Part shown: positions 42,734-51,846 of the stretch, piece after piece
How positions within the stretch are numbered: position 1 is the stretch's first letter
Layout: each line of letters starts with the position of its first letter
Assembly (NCBI GenBank): GCA_902779355.1
Contig: CACZBF010000009.1
Location: 1 to 64,000, forward strand
Reading direction: 5' to 3'
DNA length: 64,000 nt
Source of the DNA: an uncultured Lachnospiraceae bacterium
Lineage (GTDB): Bacteria > Bacillota > Clostridia > Lachnospirales > Lachnospiraceae
Notes under the pieces: generated by a model
Database searches by the model: none
Seen by the model: the letters and a program-made list of their open reading frames with translations, nothing else
Told to the model about the DNA's origin: nothing
Translations under genes and position numbers: made by a program

Positions 42734-45312
42734 TGAAGGAACAAAAAGAAAACGAGCTTCGGGCATTGGCCCACCTTGCAATGGTTATTACCGCCATCGG
42801 GTTCTCCGCCGTCCTAATCCTGCTCAATGTGATGCTGGGTTGGGAAAAATGGACGATCCCGCTTTGCGTTGTAGCCGGCGTAGGGTGTTTTTTTATGCAT
42901 GTCTTGCATCGCCCTCTGGAGCGGCAGCGGATCTATATCTATTCCATCATTCTTATGGTGGAGATGTTTTATTACAGCGCGAATGTGGACACGCTCTTTG
43001 ACAGCACGCCTGTCATCGCAGTGGTGATCATCCTCATATCTATGACACAGGAAACGGTTCTGACGGCGGCTTCCGTTATCACAGGATATGCCGGTATGGC
43101 TTATCACCTCATCTCGATGCAGCAGACCGTTGGGATCGACCTGAATGCCTCCAATGTGATTCGCGGACTGTGGCATTTGCTGCTGGTTGCGATCACCGCG
43201 CTGATTGCAACCAGACTTGTTGCCGCTGTTGGACGCCTCAGTGAAGGATATGAATCCAAGATCAAGCGACTCGGGGAAGAGAACAAAAGCGCCGGAGACT
43301 TTCTTGCAAATGTTTCGCATGAGATCCGGACGCCGATCAATGCCGTCATCGGTCTCACAGGCGTTGTGATGGAGCAGGAGCAGAACCCAGATCTTCACCG
43401 CACCCTGCAGTCCGTTGCGGATGCCGGGAAGCGTGTGGCAGAACAGATCAGTGATATTTTGGATTATTCCGAGATTGATATGCATAAACTTGCAGTGAAT
43501 ACCGAGGATTATATGCTGTCGTCTCTATTGAACGATCTCGTCATGGAAATACAGCTCATTAAGCCAAAGCACCTCGAGCTGGTGATTGATGTGGATCCTG
43601 GGTTGCCGGCTGTGATGCGCACGGATGTGACAAAGCTGAAAAAAATACTCTGGCACTTGATCGCAAATGGGTTGAAGTATACGCGAGAAGGCGGCGTCTA
43701 TGTCAGAATCTCGCCGATCCGTCAGGAATATGGCATGAACCTTTATATTGAGGTCGAAGACACTGGTATCGGTATGACGGAAGCAGAGATGGAACGTGTT
43801 TTTGAACGTTTTTATCAGGGCAATTCCGGCCGTACCCGCTCCACCAACGGTCTCGGGCTGGGCATGGCAATCGTATCGGGCTTCACGAGCGCGCTGGGCG
43901 GTTTCTTTACGATCAGCAGTACGCCTGGTGTTGGTACGCGCGTGCATGTCAGTATTCCGCAGGAAGTACGCGATATGTCCGAATGTATGTCCGTGCGCAA
44001 TCGGGAGAATCTTTGCCTCGGCGCTTTTCTCCATTTCGAGAAATATCCGAACCCGAGTGTGCGTGAGTATTACAACATGATGATCAAACGTATGGTGCAG
44101 GGCCTGCGGCTTCCAATGCACCGTGTGGAAACCTTGGAGAATCTGGAAAAGCTTCTTTCCACGATCTCCTTTACTCATTTGTTTGTCGCGGAAGAGGAGT
44201 ATATGACGAATCCCGCGCTGATGGAAGAGCTTTCCAAGAAAATGGTAGTCGTTTTGGTGGCAAATCCGGGATTTCCGATCCCGCAGGGCAGCAAGATCAG
44301 ACTTCTGCAAAAACCGTTTTATTGCTTCCCGGTTATCAGTGCACTCAATATCAGCACGCCGGATGAGATCGAAGAAGAAGGCCGGATGTACTGCCGCGGC
44401 GTGAGAGCGCTTGTCGTCGATGATGAGCCTATGAACCTGACTGTTGCGATCGGCGTTCTCGATCGATATGGCATGAAAGTGACAACCGTACCATCCGGAC
44501 AGGATGCGATCACCCTATGCAAGGAAGAAGAGTTTGATATCGTCTTCATGGATCATATGATGCCTGAGATGGACGGCATTGAGGCAATGCATCGGATCCG
44601 CACCGAAATGGAAAAAGAGCGGAAAATGCTGCCGATCGTTGCATTGACGGCGAATGCGGTCAGTACCGCAAAAGAGATGTTCTTAAACGAAGGATTTGAT
44701 GGCTTCGTCAGCAAGCCCATAGAGCTTACCGAACTCGAACGCGTCATGAAAAAAGTCCTGCCGCGTGCTATGGTGACATATGAAAAACAGGCGCCTGCTC
44801 CCGCTGTGCAGCCGACACAGCCAACCTCGTATGCGCAGCAGGAGGCAGAGGATCCTTATGATGCGTTGAGCAGGCTTGGGATTGAGCCTAAGAAGGGGTT
44901 ACATTACTGTCAGGGCGATGCCGACTTTTACCGGACGCTTCTGAATCAATTCGGAACCGACGCAAACGGCAAACGGCAGCAAGCCGCAACCTTCTATGAA
45001 AAAAAGGCATGGAGGGACTATGCGATCATCGTACATGCACTGAAGAGCACCTCTAAAATGATCGGCGCTATGACGCTATCCGATCAGGCAAAAGAATTGG
45101 AAGATGCCGCAAAGAATGAACAGGAAGCCTATATCACAGCGAATCATGAGGATGTCATGAAGTATTATGAAACCGTTTCCGAGGGGATCTTACAGTGGCT
45201 CGGCGTTGAGGACGGACCAAACGACGGTGATGATGTACTGGAATTTGCGCCGGAAGAGCAAACACCGGCTGAGGATGAAGTCCTTGAATTTGCTCCGGAG
45301 GAGGAAAGCTGA
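42730..45312 (+). CDS. Hybrid histidine kinase with two receivers and an Hpt domain
   Basis: An 860-residue protein. Five or six membrane segments (14-165) lead to HisKA with H197 ([11 protein letters not shown]), an ATPase domain with G2 box NGLGLGMA, a degenerate receiver (about 425-540, lacking the Asp), an intact receiver with D608 (FMDHMMPEMDG) and an Hpt domain with H769 (HALKSTSKM). The tail repeats LEFAPEE twice (837-858). The domain order predicts a His-Asp-His relay whose last step could hand phosphate to the REC-HD-GYP protein upstream. The start overlaps that gene by ATGA, and the stop overlaps the next by one base. Confidence 0.9.
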   Translation: MMKEQKENELRALAHLAMVITAIGFSAVLILLNVMLGWEKWTIPLCVVAGVGCFFMHVLHRPLERQRIYIYSIILMVEMFYYSANVDTLFDSTPVIAVVIILISMTQETVLTAASVITGYAGMAYHLISMQQTVGIDLNASNVIRGLWHLLLVAITALIATRLVAAVGRLSEGYESKIKRLGEENKSAGDFLANVSHEIRTPINAVIGLTGVVMEQEQNPDLHRTLQSVADAGKRVAEQISDILDYSEIDMHKLAVNTEDYMLSSLLNDLVMEIQLIKPKHLELVIDVDPGLPAVMRTDVTKLKKILWHLIANGLKYTREGGVYVRISPIRQEYGMNLYIEVEDTGIGMTEAEMERVFERFYQGNSGRTRSTNGLGLGMAIVSGFTSALGGFFTISSTPGVGTRVHVSIPQEVRDMSECMSVRNRENLCLGAFLHFEKYPNPSVREYYNMMIKRMVQGLRLPMHRVETLENLEKLLSTISFTHLFVAEEEYMTNPALMEELSKKMVVVLVANPGFPIPQGSKIRLLQKPFYCFPVISALNISTPDEIEEEGRMYCRGVRALVVDDEPMNLTVAIGVLDRYGMKVTTVPSGQDAITLCKEEEFDIVFMDHMMPEMDGIEAMHRIRTEMEKERKMLPIVALTANAVSTAKEMFLNEGFDGFVSKPIELTELERVMKKVLPRAMVTYEKQAPAPAVQPTQPTSYAQQEAEDPYDALSRLGIEPKKGLHYCQGDADFYRTLLNQFGTDANGKRQQAATFYEKKAWRDYAIIVHALKSTSKMIGAMTLSDQAKELEDAAKNEQEAYITANHEDVMKYYETVSEGILQWLGVEDGPNDGDDVLEFAPEEQTPAEDEVLEFAPEEES

Positions 45313-48008
45313 TGCTGAAAAAAATCAGAGAATACGTCAAAGACACAACGATCCCGCTTCAAAAACGATGCTTTTTCCTGACCTCCATTACAGTAGGAAT
45401 TACGCTCGCCGTGATTTTAATCTGGGATATTTTTATCGGGGAAAGCATAGAGAAGCTTGCCGTATTGGCGCTGGGCGTTCTCCTGATGTTTTTGATCGTC
45501 ATATTTTCGATGAAGTTTGATAAGATCCAAGTCGGCGGTATTTTGATCAGCCTCGGCGTGATCTTATTTGTCCTGCCGGTAGAATATTTCACGGGCGGCG
45601 GCATTTACGGTTGTACGCCGATCTGGTTTGCGTTTGCCTTTCTTTATCTGGGATTGAATACACAGGGGATTGCAAGGCGCATTATCATCGTGATGCTGTT
45701 TTCCAGTGCCGTGCTTTGCTATCTTGGCTCTTATTTCCATCCCGAATGGTTGACGATACATGGGGACAAGATCGCGCATCTCGATTCTATCGCGTCCGTA
45801 GCCGGGGTGGGAGCGACACTCTATCTAACAGTATCTTTCCTGATGGAAATTTACAACAATGAACGAAGGATTGCAGACAAACGGAAAGAGGAAATCGAGG
45901 AGCTGAATGCGGCGCAGAATCGTTTCTTCTCCAGCATGAGTCATGAGATCCGTACGCCGATCAACACGATTATCGGCTTAAATGAAATGACGCTGCGGGA
46001 GAACGCATCGGACGAGATCAATGAAAACTCGATGAACATTCAGGCGGCCAGCAAGATCCTGCTGCATCTGATCAATGACATTCTTGATATGTCAAAATTT
46101 GAGTCCGGTCAGATGCGGTTGAATGAGGCTGCATACCATGCAGGGGATATGCTTTCCGATATTGTCGGAATGCTTTGGCTGCGTGCGCAGCAAAAAGGAC
46201 TGGAGTTCCACATCAATGTGGCGCAGGATCTTCCTGAGGAGCTGTATGGTGACGAAGTCCGGATCAAACAGATTTTGATCAATGTTTTGAACAATGCGAT
46301 CAAATATACATCGGAAGGGTCGGTCACACTCTCGATCCAATGCGAACATCTCGCAAACAATAAGGTGAATGTGGTATACTCTGTAAGCGACACCGGTATG
46401 GGCATTAAGAAAGAAAGCATGCCGTATCTTTTCACCGCATTCAAGCGCGTGGATGAGGAGAAGAACCGCTATATTGAGGGGACCGGACTGGGGCTTTCCA
46501 TCGTGAAACAGTTTGTGGATCTGATGGGCGGCAAGATCACGGTCAACTCCGTCTATAAAAAAGGTTCGACCTTTATGATCGAGATCCCGCAGAGAGTGAT
46601 CTCCGATGAAGTGATCGGCGATGTTGATCTCGAGCGGCGACATCAGATGAATCGGGTAAGCGACTATCATCAGACCTTTGAAGCACCCAACGCCAAAGTG
46701 CTTGTCGTGGACGATACGGCCGCAAACCTCCTTGTGGTAGAGAAACTCCTTCGTTCCACCAAGGTGCAATTGACTACGGCGGAAAGCGGTGCAGAAGCGT
46801 TGCAAAAAACGCTTGAGACAGCGTTCCAGGTGATCTTTATGGATCATTTGATGCCGGAGATGGATGGGATTGAATGTATGCATTTGATCCGTGAACAGGT
46901 CGGCGGACTTTGTAAGGATGCCAAGATCGTAGCACTGACCGCAAATGCGGGCGGCGATACAGGCAATCTCTATGCAAGAGAGGGTTTTGACGGCTATTTG
47001 ATCAAGCCTGTCACCGGCGTGACACTGGAGAGTGAACTATTTCGGCTTCTGCCGCGAGATATGATCTCACTCCTCGGCTCCCAGGATGAGATTCTGGAAG
47101 AGAGTATGTCCTGGATCATGGAGCATCGGAAGAAGACGCCTGTAGTGATCACGACGGAGAGTGTGGCGGATCTGCCGAAAGAACTGATCGATCGCTATCG
47201 GATTCCTGTTCTGCCGCATATGGTCGCGACTTCCAGCGGTATTTTCAGGGATGGTCTGGAGATCGAGACATTAAGTCTCCTTGCGTATATGGAGGATAAT
47301 AAAGCGACAGTCAAAACGCTGGCGCCTGATGTTGCGACGCATGAAAGTTTCTTTGCAGAGCAGTTGACCTATGCGAATAACGTGATCCATATCTCCATTT
47401 CCAGCCAGTTGACACACAGCGGCTGTCCGATGGCAATAGAAGCAGCAAAGGCATTTGACAACGTTACCGTGATTGACAGCAGCCATCTTTCCAGCGGGCA
47501 GGGACTCATGGTACTGGAGGCCTGCCGTATGGCGGAAGAAGGGAAGACGGTAGATGAAATTGTGGAGCGGCTGGAAGTGATCCGGGATCATGTTTTCACC
47601 AGCTTTATCGTAGACAGCCTGGATTATCTCGCGAGATCGAGACAGATCTCTGCGCGGATCGCAAGCGTGACGAATGCCTTTATGATCCGACCGGTGCTGG
47701 CATTGAAGAAAGGGAAAATGGTAGTGGGAAATATCTATCTCGGAGCAAGACAGCGTGCCTGGAATCACTACATTTCTTCAATCTTAGATCGCAGGAGCAA
47801 TATTGATCATCGCGTGATGTTTGTGACGTATGTCGGATTGACACAGGCGGATCTGCATGAGATCGAAGAAGCGATCCATAAACGCGCGCAATTTGAGCAT
47901 ATCTATTTTCAGAAGGCGTCACCGGCCATTGCAGTGAACTGCGGCCCCGGTACCTTCGGTCTTTTGTATATGACACAGACCGGCCTTGAGCGGAGTGAGA
48001 GAGCATGA
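45312..48008 (+). CDS. Hybrid histidine kinase fused to a C-terminal DegV domain
   Basis: An 898-residue protein. About six membrane segments (20-180), HisKA with H211 ([11 protein letters not shown]), ATPase domain (N box INVLNNAIKYT, G2 GTGLGLS), receiver with D511 (FMDHLMPEMDG) and, from residue 610, a full-length DegV domain of about 285 residues: TTESVADLP, SSQLTHSG, DSSHLSSGQGLMVLEA, DYLARSRQIS, RPVLALKKGKMV and NCGPGTFGLLY. DegV/FakB proteins bind fatty acids. The usual GGRIS is SRQIS and the His before GPG is Asn876, so ligand contacts differ. The reading frame is continuous, so this is a real fusion. The stop overlaps the hisG start by ATGA. Confidence 0.9.
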   Translation: MLKKIREYVKDTTIPLQKRCFFLTSITVGITLAVILIWDIFIGESIEKLAVLALGVLLMFLIVIFSMKFDKIQVGGILISLGVILFVLPVEYFTGGGIYGCTPIWFAFAFLYLGLNTQGIARRIIIVMLFSSAVLCYLGSYFHPEWLTIHGDKIAHLDSIASVAGVGATLYLTVSFLMEIYNNERRIADKRKEEIEELNAAQNRFFSSMSHEIRTPINTIIGLNEMTLRENASDEINENSMNIQAASKILLHLINDILDMSKFESGQMRLNEAAYHAGDMLSDIVGMLWLRAQQKGLEFHINVAQDLPEELYGDEVRIKQILINVLNNAIKYTSEGSVTLSIQCEHLANNKVNVVYSVSDTGMGIKKESMPYLFTAFKRVDEEKNRYIEGTGLGLSIVKQFVDLMGGKITVNSVYKKGSTFMIEIPQRVISDEVIGDVDLERRHQMNRVSDYHQTFEAPNAKVLVVDDTAANLLVVEKLLRSTKVQLTTAESGAEALQKTLETAFQVIFMDHLMPEMDGIECMHLIREQVGGLCKDAKIVALTANAGGDTGNLYAREGFDGYLIKPVTGVTLESELFRLLPRDMISLLGSQDEILEESMSWIMEHRKKTPVVITTESVADLPKELIDRYRIPVLPHMVATSSGIFRDGLEIETLSLLAYMEDNKATVKTLAPDVATHESFFAEQLTYANNVIHISISSQLTHSGCPMAIEAAKAFDNVTVIDSSHLSSGQGLMVLEACRMAEEGKTVDEIVERLEVIRDHVFTSFIVDSLDYLARSRQISARIASVTNAFMIRPVLALKKGKMVVGNIYLGARQRAWNHYISSILDRRSNIDHRVMFVTYVGLTQADLHEIEEAIHKRAQFEHIYFQKASPAIAVNCGPGTFGLLYMTQTGLERSERA

Positions 48009-48670
48009 GTAAAGACGGATATCTGACATTTGCATTGACAAAAGGGCGTCTCGCAGACAAAACCATGGAGCTCCTGGAGAAGACCGGGATCCGTTGCGAG
48101 GAGATGAAGGACAAGCATACCCGGAAACTCATTTTTGTCAATGAAGAAAAGAAATACAAATTTTTCCTGGCAAAGGGGCCGGATGTCCCGACCTATGTGG
48201 AATATGGGGCGGCTGATATCGGTGTTGTCGGGAGAGATACGATCATTGAAGAGGGGCGAAATGTCTTTGAGGTGCTGGACCTCGGCTTTGGCAAATGCCG
48301 GATGTGCGTCTGCGGACCGCAATCTGCGCAGACATTGCTGCAACACCATGAGATGATCCGTGTGGCGACGAAATACCCGAAGATCGCCAAGGACTATTTT
48401 TATAATCAAAAACATCAGACGGTGGAAATCATCAAGATGAACGGGTCTATAGAGCTGGCACCGATCGTGGGCTTGTCCGAAGTGATCTGTGATATTGTGG
48501 AGACAGGTTCCACCCTGAAGGAAAACGGTCTTGTCGTGCTGGAAGAGATCTGCCCGTTATCCGCACGGATGATCGTCAATCAGGTCAGTATGCGGATGGA
48601 AAACGAACGCATCACGTCGTTGATCAAAGAGCTGCGTACCGTGGTGGATGCAGAAAAGAGGAAATCATGA
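48005..48670 (+). CDS. hisG: ATP phosphoribosyltransferase, short form
   Basis: The first enzyme of histidine synthesis, joining ATP and PRPP. At 221 residues it lacks the C-terminal regulatory domain of the long form, so it needs HisZ. Seen are LTFALTKGRLADKTMELLE, AADIGVVGRDTI and the PRPP-binding loop ICDIVETGSTLKENGL. It overlaps the kinase-DegV gene before it and hisD after it by ATGA. Confidence 0.95.
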   Translation: MSKDGYLTFALTKGRLADKTMELLEKTGIRCEEMKDKHTRKLIFVNEEKKYKFFLAKGPDVPTYVEYGAADIGVVGRDTIIEEGRNVFEVLDLGFGKCRMCVCGPQSAQTLLQHHEMIRVATKYPKIAKDYFYNQKHQTVEIIKMNGSIELAPIVGLSEVICDIVETGSTLKENGLVVLEEICPLSARMIVNQVSMRMENERITSLIKELRTVVDAEKRKS

Positions 48671-49959
48671 GGATCATTACCCTTGACGGGACAACCAAGA
48701 AAAATCTTTTGGAAGAATTATTGCAGCGAAGCCCGAGTCAATACCCCGAGCAGGAGGAGACGGTGCGCCGGATTGTAGCAAGGGTGCAGCAGGAAGGAGA
48801 CGCCGCTGTTTTTGACTATGAAGCGCAGTTTGATCATGTTTCATTGACTGCTTCCACGATCGAAGTCACAGAAGAGGAGATCAAAGAAGCGTATGACGCC
48901 GTCGATGAGACGCTGCTTTCCGTTATGAGAAAAGCCCTTGTCAATATCCGTGAGTACCATGAAAAACAGGTACAGCAGAGTTGGATGACGACGCGTGAGG
49001 ACGGCATCATTCTGGGACAGAAGATCACGCCGCTTGATACCGTAGGCGTATATGTGCCAGGCGGGAAGGCGGTATATCCGTCGTCAGTCCTGATGAATAT
49101 CGTACCGGCAAAGATTGCAGGCGTGCCGGAGATCATCATGTGTACACCGCCCGGAAAAGATGGTAAAGTAAATCCGAACACATTGGTTGCGGCAAAAGAA
49201 GCCGGCGCAGACCGCGTCTTTAAGGTCGGCGGCGCGCAGGCGATCGCTGCGATGGCCTTTGGGACAGATTCGATCCCCAGAGCGGATAAGATTGTCGGAC
49301 CCGGAAATATCTATGTGGCACTTGCAAAAAAAGCTGTTTTCGGATTTGCGGGGATTGATTCCATTGCGGGCCCGAGTGAGATTCTGGTACTTGCGGATGA
49401 AACTGCCGATCCGAAATATGTGGCGGCAGACCTCCTTTCGCAGGCCGAGCATGATGAGATGGCTTCTGCGATCCTCATCACGACGAGCGCTGCGCTTGCA
49501 GAACAGGTTTCCAAAGAAGTGGATGCGTTTCTCCAGATCTTGCCGAGACGGGAGATCATTGAGAAATCACTGGAGCGTTTCGGCTATCTTCTGGTCGCCA
49601 AGGATCTTTCCGAAGCGATCGATGCTGCAAACGAGATCGCGCCGGAACATCTTGAGATCCTGATGAAAGAGCCGTTTGAAGTCATGACGAGAATCCGCAA
49701 CGCGGGAGCAATCTTCCTCGGACCGTACAGCAGCGAACCACTCGGAGATTATTTTGCGGGGCCGAATCATGTTTTGCCCACCAACGGGACCGCGCGGTTT
49801 TTCTCGGCGCTTGGTGTAGATGCGTTTGTGAAACGCAGCAGCATCATTTCTTACTCGAGAGAGGCGCTGAAAGCCATTCATACTGATATTGAAGCGTTTG
49901 CAAAATGTGAACAACTGACCGCACATGCGAATTCCATTGCAGTGCGATTTGAGCAGTAA
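48667..49959 (+). CDS. hisD: Histidinol dehydrogenase
   Basis: The last two oxidation steps of histidine synthesis, a zinc and NAD-dependent enzyme; 430 residues. Supporting blocks: YVPGGKAVYPSSVLMNIVPA, GGAQAIAAMAFGTDSIP, KIVGPGNIYVALAKK, SQAEHDEMA and PNHVLPTNGTARF. The Gln-His pair in SQAEHDE and the C-terminal His bind zinc in relatives. Coupled to hisG; a 10-base gap precedes hisB. Confidence 0.96.
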   Translation: MRIITLDGTTKKNLLEELLQRSPSQYPEQEETVRRIVARVQQEGDAAVFDYEAQFDHVSLTASTIEVTEEEIKEAYDAVDETLLSVMRKALVNIREYHEKQVQQSWMTTREDGIILGQKITPLDTVGVYVPGGKAVYPSSVLMNIVPAKIAGVPEIIMCTPPGKDGKVNPNTLVAAKEAGADRVFKVGGAQAIAAMAFGTDSIPRADKIVGPGNIYVALAKKAVFGFAGIDSIAGPSEILVLADETADPKYVAADLLSQAEHDEMASAILITTSAALAEQVSKEVDAFLQILPRREIIEKSLERFGYLLVAKDLSEAIDAANEIAPEHLEILMKEPFEVMTRIRNAGAIFLGPYSSEPLGDYFAGPNHVLPTNGTARFFSALGVDAFVKRSSIISYSREALKAIHTDIEAFAKCEQLTAHANSIAVRFEQ

Positions 49960-49969
49960 AGGAGTTATT

Positions 49970-50563
49970 ATGAGCGATTCACGCAGTGCAGAAGTAAAAC
50001 GAACCACAAAAGAAACTGACATCCGAATGACGTTGGAACTGGGCGGTACCGGAAAAGCAGAAGTGGATACCGGAATCGGATTCCTTGACCATATGCTGGA
50101 AAGTTTTGCACGCCATGGCCTTTTTGATTTGAAGGTTTCCGTAAAGGGAGACCTTGCGGTGGATTGCCATCATACGGTGGAGGACACCGGCATAGTTCTC
50201 GGGAATGCGATCAAAGGCGCACTTGGAGATAAAAAGGGGATCAAACGGTTCGGCGATTGCATCCTCCCGATGGATGATGCGCTGGTGCTTTGTGCAGTAG
50301 ACCTTTCCGGCAGGCCGTATCTTTCGTTTGATGTGCCGCTTACGGCAGAACGCGTCGGTTATCTTGATACCGAGATGGTGAAAGAATTTTTCTATGCCGT
50401 AAGCTACAGCGCGGGGATGAATATCCACCTGAAGCTCCTTTCCGGAGAAAACCATCATCATATCATTGAAGCGGCTTTTAAGGCCTTTGCAAAATCTCTG
50501 TCCGAAGCGGTACAATGTGATCCGCACATTACGGATGTGTTGACAACGAAAGGAAGTCTTTGA
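49970..50563 (+). CDS. hisB: Imidazoleglycerol-phosphate dehydratase
   Basis: A 197-residue monofunctional IGPD. The metal-binding motifs [29 protein letters not shown] and [13 protein letters not shown] are intact. ATG 49970 has AAAGGAG five bases upstream. It sits between hisD and the HisF-like-HisIE fusion, with two bases to the latter; hisH, hisA, hisF and hisC are not in the window. Confidence 0.96.
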   Translation: MSDSRSAEVKRTTKETDIRMTLELGGTGKAEVDTGIGFLDHMLESFARHGLFDLKVSVKGDLAVDCHHTVEDTGIVLGNAIKGALGDKKGIKRFGDCILPMDDALVLCAVDLSGRPYLSFDVPLTAERVGYLDTEMVKEFFYAVSYSAGMNIHLKLLSGENHHHIIEAAFKAFAKSLSEAVQCDPHITDVLTTKGSL

Positions 50564-50565
50564 GC

Positions 50566-51846
50566 ATGGAATATAAGATTCTGGCGTCCACCATGTATAT
50601 TAAGGCAGGCCAGGCAGTTAAAGGCCTGCATGATCCGACGGTGGCGGGTGATTATCGCGAGATCGCAAAATTGTATAATGACAGCGGGATCGACAAGATC
50701 ATCATTCTTGACCTTTCCGATACCGATGAGGAGCATGAGAAAAATGTGCAGGTCATCGGCGAGATCAGCAAGACCGTCGATATCCCGATCTGCGGCGGCG
50801 GCAATATTGAACGTATGGCCGATGTGAAAAAACTCTTTTTTGCAGGCTGCAAGCAGGTCATTTTAAACGGCGATAAGGCCTCTGCTTTTGAGATCGCAGA
50901 AGACGCGTCCGCGCGTTTCGGAAAAGAAAAGATCAATGTCTCCATCAAAAATGTGGACTTTCTGTTTAAACACCAGGAGGAACTCCGAGATCATTTCCAT
51001 GAGATTCTCGTGCTGAACCCCGATATTCTGGACGCGATCGACTTGATCACGGATCTGCAATATGTGGTGACGATGCAGCAAGCCACGTTTGACGAGATTG
51101 TGGATGCACTTTCCAGAGAAAATATCCGTGGTATTTCGGGACCGGTCATTAATGACCCGGGTCGCGACATCATGGCGTTAAAGACTGAGCTCTACAAGCG
51201 CGGCATCAATATGGACAACTTCGAGCCAAAGCTGAAATGGTCGGATCTGAAGTTGAATTCCGATAAACTTGTCCCTGTGATCGTGCAGGATTATCAGACC
51301 GATGAAGTATTGATGCTCGCTTATATGAATGAAGAAGCATTTGAAAAAACGCTTTCCATCGGTAAGATGACCTATTATTCCAGAAGCCGTCAGGAACTCT
51401 GGACGAAAGGGGAGACCAGTGGTCATACGCAATACGTCAAAGCGCTTACCGCGGACTGCGATTACGATACGATCCTCGCGAAGGTTTCGCAGGTCGGTCC
51501 AGCCTGCCACACCGGGGCACGTTCCTGCTTCTTCAATGAGATCGTGAAAAAGGAATATGTGGAGAAAAATCCGCTGAAAGTGCTCGAAAAGCTCTACAAA
51601 TCCATTCAGGCAAAAAAGAATGACCCGGAGGAGCGCTCTTACGAGAACTATATGCTGGAACAGGGCTTGGATCAGATCCTGAAAAAATGCGGGGAAGAAA
51701 GCGCAGAGGTGATCATTGCCGCAAAGAATGCCGACAGTGACGCGCTGCGGCATGAGATGGCGGACTTCCTGTTCCATCTGATGCTGCTCATGATCGAAAA
51801 GGACGTCACCTGGGAGGAGATCACCAGAGAACTGGCACAGAGATGA
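50566..51846 (+). CDS. hisI: HisIE bifunctional enzyme with an N-terminal HisF-like pseudoenzyme domain
   Basis: A 426-residue protein. Residues 1-215 match the HisA/HisF barrel ([35 protein letters not shown]), but the two catalytic Asp positions read Tyr11 and Lys128, and the second phosphate loop is missing. HisI (about 220-330) has the zinc and active-site motifs [16 protein letters not shown] and [10 protein letters not shown], converting PR-AMP to ProFAR. HisE (about 340-426) has the [14 protein letters not shown] helix that removes pyrophosphate from PR-ATP. ATG 50566 with AGGAAG nine bases upstream. The extra domain is probably structural or regulatory. Confidence 0.9.
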   Translation: MEYKILASTMYIKAGQAVKGLHDPTVAGDYREIAKLYNDSGIDKIIILDLSDTDEEHEKNVQVIGEISKTVDIPICGGGNIERMADVKKLFFAGCKQVILNGDKASAFEIAEDASARFGKEKINVSIKNVDFLFKHQEELRDHFHEILVLNPDILDAIDLITDLQYVVTMQQATFDEIVDALSRENIRGISGPVINDPGRDIMALKTELYKRGINMDNFEPKLKWSDLKLNSDKLVPVIVQDYQTDEVLMLAYMNEEAFEKTLSIGKMTYYSRSRQELWTKGETSGHTQYVKALTADCDYDTILAKVSQVGPACHTGARSCFFNEIVKKEYVEKNPLKVLEKLYKSIQAKKNDPEERSYENYMLEQGLDQILKKCGEESAEVIIAAKNADSDALRHEMADFLFHLMLLMIEKDVTWEEITRELAQR

